Part shown: in pieces, positions 28,664-37,237 of the stretch
Layout of the letters: the number at the start of each line of letters is the position of its first letter
Numbering within the stretch: the first letter of the stretch is position 1
From: Micromonospora rhizosphaerae
GTDB lineage: Bacteria > Actinomycetota > Actinomycetes > Mycobacteriales > Micromonosporaceae
DNA: 64,000 nt
Reading direction: 5' to 3'
NCBI RefSeq assembly: GCF_900091465.1
Contig: NZ_FMHV01000002.1
Span: 868,001-932,000 of the forward strand
Translations under genes and position numbers: made by a program
Notes under the pieces: generated by a model
Databases searched by the model: none
Told to the model about the DNA's origin: nothing
The model's input: only the letters and a program-made list of their open reading frames with translations

Positions 28664-30393
28664 GTACCTGCTCCCTCCTCGCTGTCGGACGGACTGGCCG
28701 TAGTTGCCGAAACATCGGGCGGGGGGTCGGCAGCCCGTCTCGCGACGTCGAGCTGGGTACGCCATTGGATGCGTTCGGAGATGGCGCGGAGGACGCGGTG
28801 GCCGATGGGTGGGACGTCGGGGTCGGTGGGTTTGGCGAGTTCCCAGGCGTGCCGGACGGTGTCGGGGCCGGTGGGGGCGGTGGCGTTGTCGGTGGTGACG
28901 CCAAGCAGGGCCTTGACCCACTCGCGGCGGTCGGCGCGGTGGTCGGCGAGGGTCTTGCCGGACCACTGGCGGGAGATGAGGACGCGTCGGCCGCCGATGC
29001 CGAGGGTTTCCCGCTTGTGGACCTTGTTCTTGCATCTGCCCGGCTTCAACCCCGGGCGGGCCTTCTTGGGCTGCACGCCGTAGAGCAACCAGTTGGCGCA
29101 CCGCTCCGAACACGGCGTGTGCCGCAGCTCTTGCCAGAGCCGTTCGAGGTGCGCCCGCTGCCGGCCGGTGGTCACCTGGTGGCAGTCGGCGGCCTGCTTG
29201 GTCAGATACTTCGTGATGTAGCCGACGCAGCGATCAGCGTCCTTGGTGCCGGCGAGCACACCCTTGGCGTCGACCTGGCTGCCGAAGCGGACCACGTGCA
29301 CCGGCTCGGCGTCGGGGTCGGCGTCGACCAGGTCCAGGGCGTCATCCCAGGTCGGGAGGAGCCGGTCAGTCTCGGGGTCGGCGTAGCCGCCGGCGGCAGG
29401 GTTCCATTGCGGCGCCCTTCCCGGTTCGTAGACCAGCTCGTCGACGGGCGGCCACCACACCTGGTGATAGGTCGCGGCCGCGACCTGCCGGACCAGCGCC
29501 CGGGGGATGGTGCCCCGGATGGCGAAGTGCGCGTGCGGGGCCAGCCGGCGCTGCGGCTCGACCGCCCCGGCGTACTGGACGTTCCAGCCGACCGCCCGCC
29601 TGAGGTTTTGCCAGAACCGATCGAGCAGTCGGGGGAAGTGCACCGCATCCCAGGCGGCCCGCCGGTAGTCGTAGGCGTCCGGGTCGATGGGGGTGCCGTC
29701 GGAGTGGACGCGGCCGTAGGAGTCGAGGGTGAGGGTGAGGAACATCGACGGCCGGAACACCTGCCCGGCGTGCCCTTCGTAGGTCCGCCCGATGGTGCGG
29801 TTCTCGACGGAAAGGCGGGGCAGGTCCGGGGCGTCCTGCCGGCGCTTGGTCGAGCGGACCCGCCGCTTGCCGTCGCCGTCCTCCTGGTCGTCGGTGGCGT
29901 GCGGTGGGGCGGGTCGGCCCCGGAGCCCTTCGGTGGTGATCTCGGCTTCCAGCTCTCCGATCGCCTCGTCCAGGTCCGCGACCTGATCCCACTGCGAGGC
30001 CCGGGCGGCCTCGTCGCGGGCGAACTCGAGATGCGCCCGAGCCACGATCAGCGCCCGCTGCGCCTCGGTAGCCGGTTGCGGGCCGGGGTCGGGTTCGTCG
30101 TCGCGGTGCCAGCCCTCGCGGATCTGCTGCTGCCGCAGCCGCCGCGCCCGCTTGGCGCAGGCCGGACACTTGGCCTCCTGGGTGGCCCCGCACGGCAGGT
30201 CGATCATCTCCGTCTGCCCGGAGTCGAGGTCGGTGCGGCGCAGGGACGCGGGGCGGGTGCAGACGCCGTAGTCGGCGGCCAGATCTTTGACCACGTCGAC
30301 GGAGCGGGGCATCAACATGCGGGCGGCCCGGGAGCCCGGCCTCGGCTCCACCAGAGCGGGGGCAAGGCCGGGCAGCGCGGGAGTAACAGTCAT
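28660..30393 (-). CDS. RepSA-like replication initiator
   Basis: This 577-residue initiator is expected to nick the element's origin for rolling-circle-type replication after excision. Four cysteines at the N-terminus and middle (CGATQEAKCPACAKRARRL) form a zinc-binding candidate. FLTLTLDSYGRVHSDG, the metal-binding APHAHFAIRG and YITKYLTKQ with the likely catalytic Tyr are the RepSA/HUH-like motifs. A second Cys cluster (PCSERCANWLLYG) lies downstream. It overlaps both neighbours by 4 bp. I am confident of the family, less so of the exact nicking chemistry. Confidence 0.9.
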   Translation of the reverse strand: MTVTPALPGLAPALVEPRPGSRAARMLMPRSVDVVKDLAADYGVCTRPASLRRTDLDSGQTEMIDLPCGATQEAKCPACAKRARRLRQQQIREGWHRDDEPDPGPQPATEAQRALIVARAHLEFARDEAARASQWDQVADLDEAIGELEAEITTEGLRGRPAPPHATDDQEDGDGKRRVRSTKRRQDAPDLPRLSVENRTIGRTYEGHAGQVFRPSMFLTLTLDSYGRVHSDGTPIDPDAYDYRRAAWDAVHFPRLLDRFWQNLRRAVGWNVQYAGAVEPQRRLAPHAHFAIRGTIPRALVRQVAAATYHQVWWPPVDELVYEPGRAPQWNPAAGGYADPETDRLLPTWDDALDLVDADPDAEPVHVVRFGSQVDAKGVLAGTKDADRCVGYITKYLTKQAADCHQVTTGRQRAHLERLWQELRHTPCSERCANWLLYGVQPKKARPGLKPGRCKNKVHKRETLGIGGRRVLISRQWSGKTLADHRADRREWVKALLGVTTDNATAPTGPDTVRHAWELAKPTDPDVPPIGHRVLRAISERIQWRTQLDVARRAADPPPDVSATTASPSDSEEGAGT

Positions 30394-31013
30394 CGGCTCA
30401 CCTCCCGGGTGAGCGGGGTGCCGTTACGGCGAATGAACGCGGTCGTCGGCACCGGGGCGACCGGGGCCGGGCGGGTGGGCTCGACCGGGACGAGGGCGAC
30501 CGGTTCCGGCGCGCCAGCGGCTGGCGTCGGTTCGACCGAAGGCGCGGGCGGCTCAGACGGTGGGGCCGTCGGGGTGACGACCGGCGTAGCCGGGCCGGTA
30601 CCGGGTTCGTCGGCGGGGGCCGGGGTGGTGCCGAGGATGAGCTTGGACAGGCCCATGAACGCCAGTGCGGGTACGGCCGAGAGGAGCCAGCCGGACAGGC
30701 TGGGCTTGGCGACGGCGAGCTGCGCCGCGAGGGAGAGAACGACGGCGGCGACGAGCAGGAACATCGGGTAGCCGATCGGGCCGCCCGTGCGGCGTCGGCG
30801 GCGGATGGTCAGCAGGGCGGCGACGGGGACGAGTTCGGAGATGACGGCGTTGGCCCAGCCGAACCACGCCCCGGTGCCCGCCGGTGAGTTGTCGAGGGTC
30901 CACTCCTTGACGTGGGTGAACGAGGCAGCCCCGGCGAAGCCGGCAACCAGAAGCAGGATCACGACCAGGACCAGGCCCTCCACACGCTCGCCACGGTTCG
31001 GGTTGGGGTTCAT
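30390..31013 (-). CDS. DUF2637/SpdB-like membrane protein
   Basis: SpdB-type proteins assist spread of conjugative elements between mycelial compartments. The 207-residue protein has four hydrophobic segments (LVLVVILLLVAGFAGAASF, WANAVISELVPVAALLTI, MFLLVAAVVLSLAAQLAV, LLSAVPALAFMGLSKLIL). A Pro/Thr/Ala-rich cytoplasmic tail of about 70 residues follows. It overlaps both tra and rep by 4 bp. The role is inferred from the family and position. Confidence 0.82.
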   Translation of the reverse strand: MNPNPNRGERVEGLVLVVILLLVAGFAGAASFTHVKEWTLDNSPAGTGAWFGWANAVISELVPVAALLTIRRRRRTGGPIGYPMFLLVAAVVLSLAAQLAVAKPSLSGWLLSAVPALAFMGLSKLILGTTPAPADEPGTGPATPVVTPTAPPSEPPAPSVEPTPAAGAPEPVALVPVEPTRPAPVAPVPTTAFIRRNGTPLTREVSR

Positions 31014-32440
31014 GCGACACCGTCCAAAACCTCGCCGTCGATCACGCGCAACCGCCCGTACGTCTGGGCCAATTCGCGAATCTCGTCATCGCTCAGGTAC
31101 GAGAAGCGGACCCGCATCGGGGTCGGGTCACCGTCGATGACCACGAACCCGACACCCGGCAGAGACTGCGGGATGCGGTCGCACAGCGCGCCCCGGTCCC
31201 GCATCCCCTCCCCGAGCACCAGATCCACCTGGGCGGCCTCGGCCAGCCGCAGCCCGATCCGGGTGGGGAACAGGTCGCGGAACGGCAGGACCTCTTTGCG
31301 TGGGTCCTGGATGGCGGCGACGACGTGCACGCCGACCGCCCGCCCTTGGCTGAGCAGGATGGACAGGGCGGCCTTGATCCGGTCTTTCAACTGCCGGTCG
31401 GTGAGGTAGGCGGTCAGGTTCGCCAGCTCGTCAATGACGAGGACGATCAGCGGTTCGTCCGGGGTCGGCGTGTGCTGACGGGTCCGGCCGTGCAGGTTCC
31501 GGGCGCGGTTCTTTGCCAGGGCGGCGGCGTCCTCGATGAGCTCGCACATGGCGCCGTAGTCGCGGCAGGCGAACCGGGCGAACATCGGCGCTCCGATCCC
31601 GAGTTCCATGCCGCCCTTCGGGTCGAGGCCCCAGAGTTGCACGAGGCCGGTGGTGGTCCCGGCGGCGAGGGAGCGGACCACGGACCAGATGACGGAGCCC
31701 TTGCCTGACCCGGTGGCGCCCACGACGAGGACCTGGGTCCCGAACAGCCGCAGCCCGTAGCCGTCGCCGTCTTCCTGCCGGCCTACGGGCAGGGCGGTGA
31801 ACTCGGGCACTGCTGGCACCGGCAGGGGGTGGACGAGCTTGGCGAGGGGGTCACCGCGGAACAGGTGCAGCAGCACCACATCCGGCCGCGGACCCGGCAC
31901 CGCCTTGACCTGGCGGACACCGAAGGTGTGCGCCAACCTCTCGGCGACCTTGGCGAAGTCGTCGGGGATCTGGCCGGTGACCATCCGCACCGCCACGACG
32001 TCGACGCCCGAAGCGCAGCGGACCTTGCGAAGCACGGGCAGGACGGTGTGGTGGTCGAAGGAGACAGCGAGGCGGGCGGTGACCATCGCGGCTTGCCAGT
32101 TGCGCCGGTACAGCCAGCGGCGGTAGCGAGCCAGTGCCGGCCACCAGGCGAACCGCAGCCACGACGGTCGGTGCCCGAAGCCCCAGCCCGCAGAGAGGGC
32201 GCCGACGGCGGCGAGGAAGCCGGCCGGGCCTGCCCAGCCCCAGCGAAGGTAGAGCCAGCCGAAGAACACCGCCGGGCCGGTGACGTACCAGAATTGCAGG
32301 AGGACCACGGTCAGGCGGCCGAGTGCCTTGACCGCCCACCAGGTCAGGGCCAGCCACAGCGGGATGCGGATGAACGGGGTGCGGACGTTGATCGGGGCAG
32401 CATCGATCCGGTCACCCCGGATCACGTTGACTAGCGGCAC
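31010..32440 (-). CDS. FtsK/TraB-type DNA translocase (TraSA-like)
   Basis: This membrane-anchored hexameric motor is thought to pump double-stranded element DNA between mycelia. Two N-terminal hydrophobic segments (VVLLQFWYVTGPAVFFGWLYL, AGFLAAVGALSAGWGF) precede the motor. Walker A is GATGSGKGS and Walker B is LIVLVIDELANL, followed by SQGRAVGVHVVAAIQDPRKEVLP. The C-terminal helical part could recognise the clt locus. At 476 residues it has the usual TraSA length. Confidence 0.92.
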   Translation of the reverse strand: MPLVNVIRGDRIDAAPINVRTPFIRIPLWLALTWWAVKALGRLTVVLLQFWYVTGPAVFFGWLYLRWGWAGPAGFLAAVGALSAGWGFGHRPSWLRFAWWPALARYRRWLYRRNWQAAMVTARLAVSFDHHTVLPVLRKVRCASGVDVVAVRMVTGQIPDDFAKVAERLAHTFGVRQVKAVPGPRPDVVLLHLFRGDPLAKLVHPLPVPAVPEFTALPVGRQEDGDGYGLRLFGTQVLVVGATGSGKGSVIWSVVRSLAAGTTTGLVQLWGLDPKGGMELGIGAPMFARFACRDYGAMCELIEDAAALAKNRARNLHGRTRQHTPTPDEPLIVLVIDELANLTAYLTDRQLKDRIKAALSILLSQGRAVGVHVVAAIQDPRKEVLPFRDLFPTRIGLRLAEAAQVDLVLGEGMRDRGALCDRIPQSLPGVGFVVIDGDPTPMRVRFSYLSDDEIRELAQTYGRLRVIDGEVLDGVA

Positions 32441-32443
32441 GGC

Positions 32444-32902
32444 TCAGCCCTCCCCGACAGCGGCGGCGAACAGCGAGCCCTGCCCCGGCGAGCCGGGACG
32501 ACGGCGCACCATCCGGCGACGGACCACCGGCCGCGCCGGGACGAGCCCGGCCAGGTCGACCGGCCCGGACAGTGGGGCGGGGACGTGGCGGGCCATGGTC
32601 GGCAGCCACCGACCCCGACCCAGCACGGCGCGCAGGTCGACCCGGTCGGAGACGTGCGGGGCGATCAGGTCCGGGTCCAGGTGGCGCAGCTTCACGACCG
32701 TCCGGGCGAGCGCCGCAGCAGCGGCGGAGATCTCCACCAGGGCGGCCACCCGCACGGCGTCAGAGGGAACGGTGGTGTAGACCTCGCGGGCGGCCCGGAT
32801 ACCGGGGCCGGCGAGGCGCATCACGGTGCGGCGGTGGGTGCGACGGTGCGGGGCGGGGCGCGGGTTCCCGGCGATGCGGGCAGCGTCAGCTAGCGTGGGC
32901 AC
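32444..32902 (-). CDS. AICE-associated hypothetical protein
   Basis: This 152-residue basic protein begins with GTG behind an AAGGAG site. It contains an Ala-rich helical middle (DAVRVAALVEISAAAAALARTVVKLR) and many arginines. It has no membrane span. It lies between the Pra-like activator and the translocase, where AICEs often carry small accessory genes. No family is recognised. Confidence 0.65.
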   Translation of the reverse strand: MPTLADAARIAGNPRPAPHRRTHRRTVMRLAGPGIRAAREVYTTVPSDAVRVAALVEISAAAAALARTVVKLRHLDPDLIAPHVSDRVDLRAVLGRGRWLPTMARHVPAPLSGPVDLAGLVPARPVVRRRMVRRRPGSPGQGSLFAAAVGEG

Positions 32903-32992
32903 AGCCCAACTCCTTCCAGGGAGAACGGGTGAGGCGCGGGGCGGGCGTCGTCCTTGGCGGGGTGAAGGCCCGCCCCGCGCGTCCAGATCTGG

Positions 32993-33418
32993 TCAGGCCG
33001 CCTGCTTCACGACGGCGGCTTCGGTCATCGCTCCGGCGCGGATCGACCACGCCTGACGAGCCCGGCACTTCCCCGAGCCCTTGCACCGCTGCGAGTCCAC
33101 GTACGGGGTGAGGGTCACGTCGGTGAACTCCACAGCCGCCGGGTAACCCGGGATCTTCGACGCCGGCGGCACCGGCTGCACCGGCGCGGCGATCTTCACC
33201 TTCATCTCCTTCGACCCGCCGAACTTGCCGGCCTCCGGGTCCAGGTCCAGGACCTTGACCACCCAGAGGCGCTCGCCCGTGTCCTTGTCGCGGGCCTGGT
33301 CATCACCCTGACCCCGCTTGTCGAAGTCCGTCACCGGCTCCACACCCAAGCACAGCGCACCGTGCGGGAAGACGAAGTCGAACGGAACCGGAACCTTGAT
33401 CATGTTCGGGACAGCCAT
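32993..33418 (-). CDS. Pra-like activator of replication, integration and excision
   Basis: In pSAM2 the Pra protein switches on the rep-xis-int operon. This 141-residue protein has the matching pattern: MAVPNMIKVPVPFDFVFPHG, then VEPVTDFDKRGQGDDQARDK, DTGERLWVVKVLDLDPEAGK and VEFTDVTLTPYVDSQRCKG. The ATG follows a GAGGAAG ribosome site. It is the first gene of the minus-strand AICE operon, directly facing the GntR-type gene and its operator, which fits repression by that regulator. Confidence 0.82.
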   Translation of the reverse strand: MAVPNMIKVPVPFDFVFPHGALCLGVEPVTDFDKRGQGDDQARDKDTGERLWVVKVLDLDPEAGKFGGSKEMKVKIAAPVQPVPPASKIPGYPAAVEFTDVTLTPYVDSQRCKGSGKCRARQAWSIRAGAMTEAAVVKQAA

Positions 33419-33484
33419 CTCGGCACTTCCTCTCGTCGCCGTCGGCCATTGCCGGCTGGGCTTTGATGAGCGTCACCATAACAA

Positions 33485-33581
33485 CTGATAGGGAAACCTA
33501 TCAACTGTCCGGTTCCAAGATCTTCCTGACACCCAGGTTGAGCTGCGGCTACGCACGAACAACTGATAGGTCGCTGATAGG
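33485..33581. promoter_or_regulatory. operator array between pra and the GntR-kinase gene
   Basis: CTGATAGG occurs three times (33485-33492, 33563-33570, 33574-33581). Its inverse CCTATCA is at 33497-33503, so the first copy forms the palindrome TGATAGG-GAAA-CCTATCA (33486-33503). The last two are direct repeats one helical turn (11 bp) apart, just before the regulator start. This fits KorSA-like GntR control of both divergent promoters. Confidence 0.75.
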
Positions 33582-33614
33582 CTCGCTGTAAAACTCATGT
33601 TGACAGGGGCAGCC

Positions 33615-34469
33615 ATGACATCCCCCCGCCCGCGTCTCTCTAGGTCCGAGAGCAAGCACCAACAGGTGGCGCGCCACATCCGAAACGACATTGAGGCCGG
33701 CGTGCTGCGTGACGGCCAGGTCCTGCCCTCAACGCGCGAACTGGCCGCAGAGTGGGGCACCAGCGTCTTCACGATCAGCGAAGCGATGAGGCTGCTGGCT
33801 GATGAAGGCTTTGTTGAGAGCAAGTCCCGGTCAAAGCGGGTGGTTCGGAATCCCAACCAGGGCAGGGGCGGCGAGGTCCGCCTTTCGAAGCCTCACGTCA
33901 TCTTGATCGGCGGCTACGCCGGCAGTGGGAAGACCGAGCTTGGCAGGGTGCTCGCTCGCCAGACCGGCTGGCCGATGCTGGACAAGGACACGCTGACGCG
34001 CCCCGTTGTTGAGGCCGCCTTGGAGGTTCTCGGCCTGTCTCCGCACGACCGCGAGTCCGAGCAGTACTTGAGCGTGATCCGGCCACGCGAGTACGAAGCG
34101 CTCAGCGCGGCCGCGTTGGAGAACGCGGGGTGCGGGAACAGCGTCATCGTGACCGCGCCGTTCATCCGCGAGTTTGCTGACCCGGCGTGGGTCAGCCGAA
34201 CAGAAGCCATGTTTGCCAACCTCGAAGCGGCCGCGACCTTCGTTTGGCTGTACTGCGATCCCGACACGATGCACACCTACATCAGGCGCCGGGGGGCAGC
34301 GCGGGACGCGTTCAAGCTTTGGGACTGGCCTGGCTACCTCGCGAGCATCGACATCGACTTCCGCCCGTCGGTGCCGCACATCGTCGTAGACAACTGCGCG
34401 ACGAGTGCTCCCTTGCAGACCCAGGCCAAGGAACTGCTCGACTCGGTGTTGAAGCGCAGTTCCGCCTGA
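33615..34469 (+). CDS. GntR-type HTH fused to a P-loop kinase-like domain
   Basis: The N-terminal 70 residues are a GntR winged helix (HQQVARHIRNDIEAGVLRDG, LPSTRELAAEWGTSVFTISE, ADEGFVESKSRSKRVV). A Gly-rich linker leads to a P-loop kinase domain. Its Walker A is IGGYAGSGKTELGRVL, followed by a DKDTLTRP motif and YCDPDTMHTYIRRRG, resembling AAA_33/Zeta-like small-molecule kinases. KorSA-type GntR repressors control AICEs; here the sensor domain appears to be a kinase. I chose the ATG at 33615 (33597 is an alternative). It is coupled to the next gene by TGATG. Confidence 0.85.
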   Translation: MTSPRPRLSRSESKHQQVARHIRNDIEAGVLRDGQVLPSTRELAAEWGTSVFTISEAMRLLADEGFVESKSRSKRVVRNPNQGRGGEVRLSKPHVILIGGYAGSGKTELGRVLARQTGWPMLDKDTLTRPVVEAALEVLGLSPHDRESEQYLSVIRPREYEALSAAALENAGCGNSVIVTAPFIREFADPAWVSRTEAMFANLEAAATFVWLYCDPDTMHTYIRRRGAARDAFKLWDWPGYLASIDIDFRPSVPHIVVDNCATSAPLQTQAKELLDSVLKRSSA

Positions 34470-35008
34470 TGCGCGGCGTGATCCTCTACGGCCCTCCCGC
34501 CGCTGGCAAAGACACCATCACCCAGGCACTCAGTGACCTTGATCCGGCCTACCGGCTGTTCCGGCGATTGAAGGCGGGACCGGGGCGGGCCGTCGGCTAC
34601 CGCATGACCACGCCTGAGCACGTCGACCAGCTGCGCGCCGCGGGCGATGTCGTGTGGGAGAACCACCGATACGGGGCTGTGTACGCCGTCGACAGGCCCA
34701 CGCTCCAGGCGGGCCTCCTCGACCACGTACCCGTGCTGCATCTCGGCCAGGTCGAGGCCGTCCAGGCGGTCAAGTCCGCCGTACCCGAGGCACGTTGGCT
34801 GGTCGTCTACCTGTGGTGCCCACGCGAGGTGGCTGAGGATCGCATCCTTGCTCGGGCAACAGGGGACACGGCGGACCGGCTGCAGGCTTGGGACCAGACC
34901 CAACCACTTTCCGGCGCGGACCTTGCGATCGATACAGCGACCGTCGCTCCCGACGAAGCTGCCCGCCAGGTGCACGAACGCCTGACGCAGTTCGCCGGAT
35001 GTGCCTAG
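34469..35008 (+). CDS. guanylate-kinase-like P-loop protein
   Basis: The ATG at 34469 overlaps the previous stop (TGATG) and gives 179 residues. It begins RGVILYGPPAAGKDTITQAL, a Walker A loop. The following RLKAGPGRAVGYRMTTPEHV and WENHRYGAVYAVDRPTL resemble the substrate-binding part of guanylate kinases. WLVVYLWCPREVAEDRILAR is a lid-like region. It likely phosphorylates a nucleotide or small molecule; the substrate is unknown. Coupling to the GntR-kinase suggests the pair acts together. Confidence 0.75.
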   Translation: MRGVILYGPPAAGKDTITQALSDLDPAYRLFRRLKAGPGRAVGYRMTTPEHVDQLRAAGDVVWENHRYGAVYAVDRPTLQAGLLDHVPVLHLGQVEAVQAVKSAVPEARWLVVYLWCPREVAEDRILARATGDTADRLQAWDQTQPLSGADLAIDTATVAPDEAARQVHERLTQFAGCA

Positions 35009-35071
35009 TCCCGCCACATGCTTGACAAGATCCGTCTTAACACCTGCTTGCCGATTGGTCTAGATGATCGA

Positions 35072-35614
35072 TCACAAGCTGGGCGGTGTGCTCGATGCAG
35101 CGAACGTCTTCACGGCTTGGAGTATGCGGTCGAGGAAGGTGGACAGGTCTGGGGCGGCCACGTCGAAGCGCGGGTTTTCTGAGGTGTAGATGCCGCCGAG
35201 GACGAGATCCGGTGGGAGGCGGTAGACCGGTGATCCTTCCGGAGTAGCTAGCCCGTACTGGGTGCCACCGCCGTCGCTGGCGAACACGACAACGTCGGCG
35301 TCGTGGCGGCCACGTATGTGCCAGAGGTCCCGTGACTCGTGAGCGTCAGCCACGTCGGAGGCCGTATGCAGGAAGAACCCGTTACCGATGTCTGGTAGGT
35401 CGACAGCACCGACTTTCGCGTACAGGTCTACGAGGTCAGCGGGGATCGCGGGATGAACAGCCGCGAGCCGCGCGGCAGCCGTCATGTCTGGCCTGCTGAC
35501 GGCGTTCCCGCCTGGCGGGTACCCATAGCGGTCTTCGAAGTCGAGCACGGCGGAGGCGACCGCCTCCCGCAGATCCTCGCGCCAGGTCTCCAGCCAGCCA
35601 GTGTCAGCCCTCAC
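35072..35614 (-). CDS. SUKH (SMI1/KNR4)-family immunity-like protein
   Basis: SUKH proteins commonly neutralise polymorphic toxins. This 180-residue protein has the fold's typical pattern: IPADLVDLYAKVGAVDLPDI near residue 80, then VVVFASDGGGTQYGLATPEG, and a C-terminal helix (LSTFLDRILQAVKTF). It starts with GTG. No toxin gene adjoins it. It opens a series of small minus-strand cargo genes in the AICE. The family assignment is from pattern, not alignment. Confidence 0.72.
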   Translation of the reverse strand: MRADTGWLETWREDLREAVASAVLDFEDRYGYPPGGNAVSRPDMTAAARLAAVHPAIPADLVDLYAKVGAVDLPDIGNGFFLHTASDVADAHESRDLWHIRGRHDADVVVFASDGGGTQYGLATPEGSPVYRLPPDLVLGGIYTSENPRFDVAAPDLSTFLDRILQAVKTFAASSTPPSL

Positions 35615-35683
35615 GCCTCGCCGGACGTCCTTTCATGGACCAAGCGGCCACGCCGCCAACAATCTCTGGTCTACCGCTAGACG

Positions 35684-36079
35684 TCAGTCAAACCGGCCGA
35701 AGACGGACACGTCATCGTATCCGCCCTGGTCCTGGTACCACTGCATCACACCGGCGATGACGAAGCTGCCCAGGTCGGGCTCGAGCGTGAACAGCGTATG
35801 GTGCGGGCCGATCTCGCCGTACCTTTCCCGGTACAGCGCCGCCTCCTCGGAGCTTGCCACTGCCGCGTTGAGGCCGGGATAGGAGGGACTGAGCAACATC
35901 CGCTCAACGCCAGGGAAGTAGATGTCGATCCGGGAGGGCACTCTGCCTTCCATCGCGCTCCGCAGGAGAAGCCGGTTATGGCTGGCGGAGTAGGCCCAGA
36001 CCTTGAAATGCCGCTCCGACTGGTATCGCTCACCAGTCATAGGGGCCCGGCCACTCACCGGCGGGGTTCGGTCAGTCAT
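35684..36079 (-). CDS. hypothetical AICE cargo protein
   Basis: This protein is 131 residues from ATG 36079, or 118 from the internal ATG at 36040. A compact domain runs SERHFKVWAYSASHNRLLLR, RIDIYFPGVERMLLSPSYPG and FVIAGVMQWYQDQGGYDD. It has no membrane span or signal peptide. Size and context resemble immunity proteins of polymorphic toxins, but no family is recognised. Confidence 0.6.
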   Translation of the reverse strand: MTDRTPPVSGRAPMTGERYQSERHFKVWAYSASHNRLLLRSAMEGRVPSRIDIYFPGVERMLLSPSYPGLNAAVASSEEAALYRERYGEIGPHHTLFTLEPDLGSFVIAGVMQWYQDQGGYDDVSVFGRFD

Positions 36080-36084
36080 AGGTA

Positions 36085-36215
36085 GGCCACCAACGCTCTT
36101 TGAGTCCTTCCATTAGGCGGGCGACGGTACATCTTTCACATCCTGGCTGACCACGGCCCGGTGAGGTTCGTCGGGCGGCGTAGGCGCGGGTCGATTGGTG
36201 CCAGCGCAGACGGGA
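36085..36215 (-). pseudogene. possible IS3-type transposase remnant
   Basis: On the minus strand, a short stretch reads RAYAARRTSPGRGQPGCERC followed by TVARLMEGLK. This resembles the YGARK...RCTVARLMR region of IS3-family OrfB transposases, with at least one frame disruption. No inverted repeats or flanking OrfA are visible. If correct, it is a small scar of an insertion sequence in the cargo region. Confidence 0.35.
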
Positions 36216-36312
36216 TATGGCGATGGTGTGAGCGCGCAGTTGGCCCACCGGTCGCCGCCGCGGTTGAGCCGTGCGAGCCATGGCTCAGGTGCTAGCTGCT
36301 AATGGGTGCCGC

Positions 36313-36792
36313 TCAAAGGCTAGGGGTAGCAGTCGCCCGGCTCGACGCGTCAGGTCCGTGCAGCACTTCGTATTCCCCCTCGCCGTAGGGCCGTCGCGAT
36401 GGCTCCAGGGCGAATCCAGCTATGCCCAGCACCAGCACCGCCGCCATAGTCAACACCTGGTCGACTTGGCCATACCGCTGCATCATCGGCTCAATCAGCT
36501 CGCGTGCCTCATGTGCTTCGAGGGCCTCAGCGATCGGCGTCAACCTTTTGGTCGGTTGATGCCAGCTGATCTGGACACCACCCCCGTCTGCTGCGGTCGT
36601 GACATCCACGAGGACCCCGACGCACAACTCTTCGCCCTCCGCCAGACCGTTCCACGCCGTTCCGACAGGTAGGCCAACAGCGCGAAGCTCGCTGACGACA
36701 GCATCTCGCAAAGACCGCCAGCGAGCCACGGTCGCAGGGCTGGCGTCATCGAGATACTCCCGGGGGCCTTCGTCAGCAGTCACGGCGCACAC
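36313..36792 (-). CDS. hypothetical AICE cargo protein
   Basis: This 159-residue protein starts with GTG. A soluble N-terminal part (PATVARWRSLRDAVVSELRA, VGVLVDVTTAADGGGVQISW) is followed by a helix (EALEAHEARELIEPMMQRYG). A hydrophobic stretch (VLTMAAVLVLGIAGFAL) that could span a membrane comes next, then a short polar tail. No family is recognised. Its place in the cargo series is the only functional clue. Confidence 0.55.
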   Translation of the reverse strand: MCAVTADEGPREYLDDASPATVARWRSLRDAVVSELRAVGLPVGTAWNGLAEGEELCVGVLVDVTTAADGGGVQISWHQPTKRLTPIAEALEAHEARELIEPMMQRYGQVDQVLTMAAVLVLGIAGFALEPSRRPYGEGEYEVLHGPDASSRATATPSL

Positions 36793-37237
36793 CCTAGCCC
36801 GAGGTCTCGCTGAGGTTCTGATACCGATCTATCGCGGACGTCTTGAGACCGGACAGCCTCACGCGAGTTGCATTGCCGAATTGACCTCTTCAGGGATCAA
36901 GGCGGCCCGCAGAGCGGGCCGCGCCGGCCCGGCCCCGGCCTGCTGGCGACCTCCGGCCGGCATCGGCCGGGCCGGCCGGCCACGCTGACGGAGGACAAGA
37001 CTCTGAAGACCTCGGGGCTCCGCCCCGAACCCCGACCCTCCTCAGAGATGCCGCCGCGGATCACCTCGCCGGGCACCACAAGGGCTACCAGCCTCCCGGG
37101 ACGGGGCCCAGGTCGTTCGTCCGGTAGGGCGCTCCACCTGGTCCCCGTCCCGGGAGGCTGGACGGTCGGAGACTGCCCGACGAGGAGATCCGCTTTCAGG
37201 TCGCCAGGCCGTTGCTTCTGCTTAGGCGCTCGCGACG
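36793..37237. other. gene-free stretch with strong GC-rich hairpins
   Basis: No gene is seen in 445 bp. It contains a 9-bp hairpin (36902-36922), a CGGGGC-TCC-GCCCCG hairpin (about 37012-37027) and the long stem at 37091-37158. Candidates are a terminator for the gene to the right, a rolling-circle single- or double-strand origin, or the clt transfer locus of the AICE. Confidence 0.55.
37091..37158. repeat. 23-bp inverted repeat (22 of 23 paired)
   Basis: Arms 37091-37113 and 37136-37158 begin GCCTCCCGGGACGGGG and pair with one C/A mismatch around a 22-nt loop. The structure lies 80 bp beyond the stop of the 37238-37918 gene. The stem is far longer than usual terminators in this window. Confidence 0.8.
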
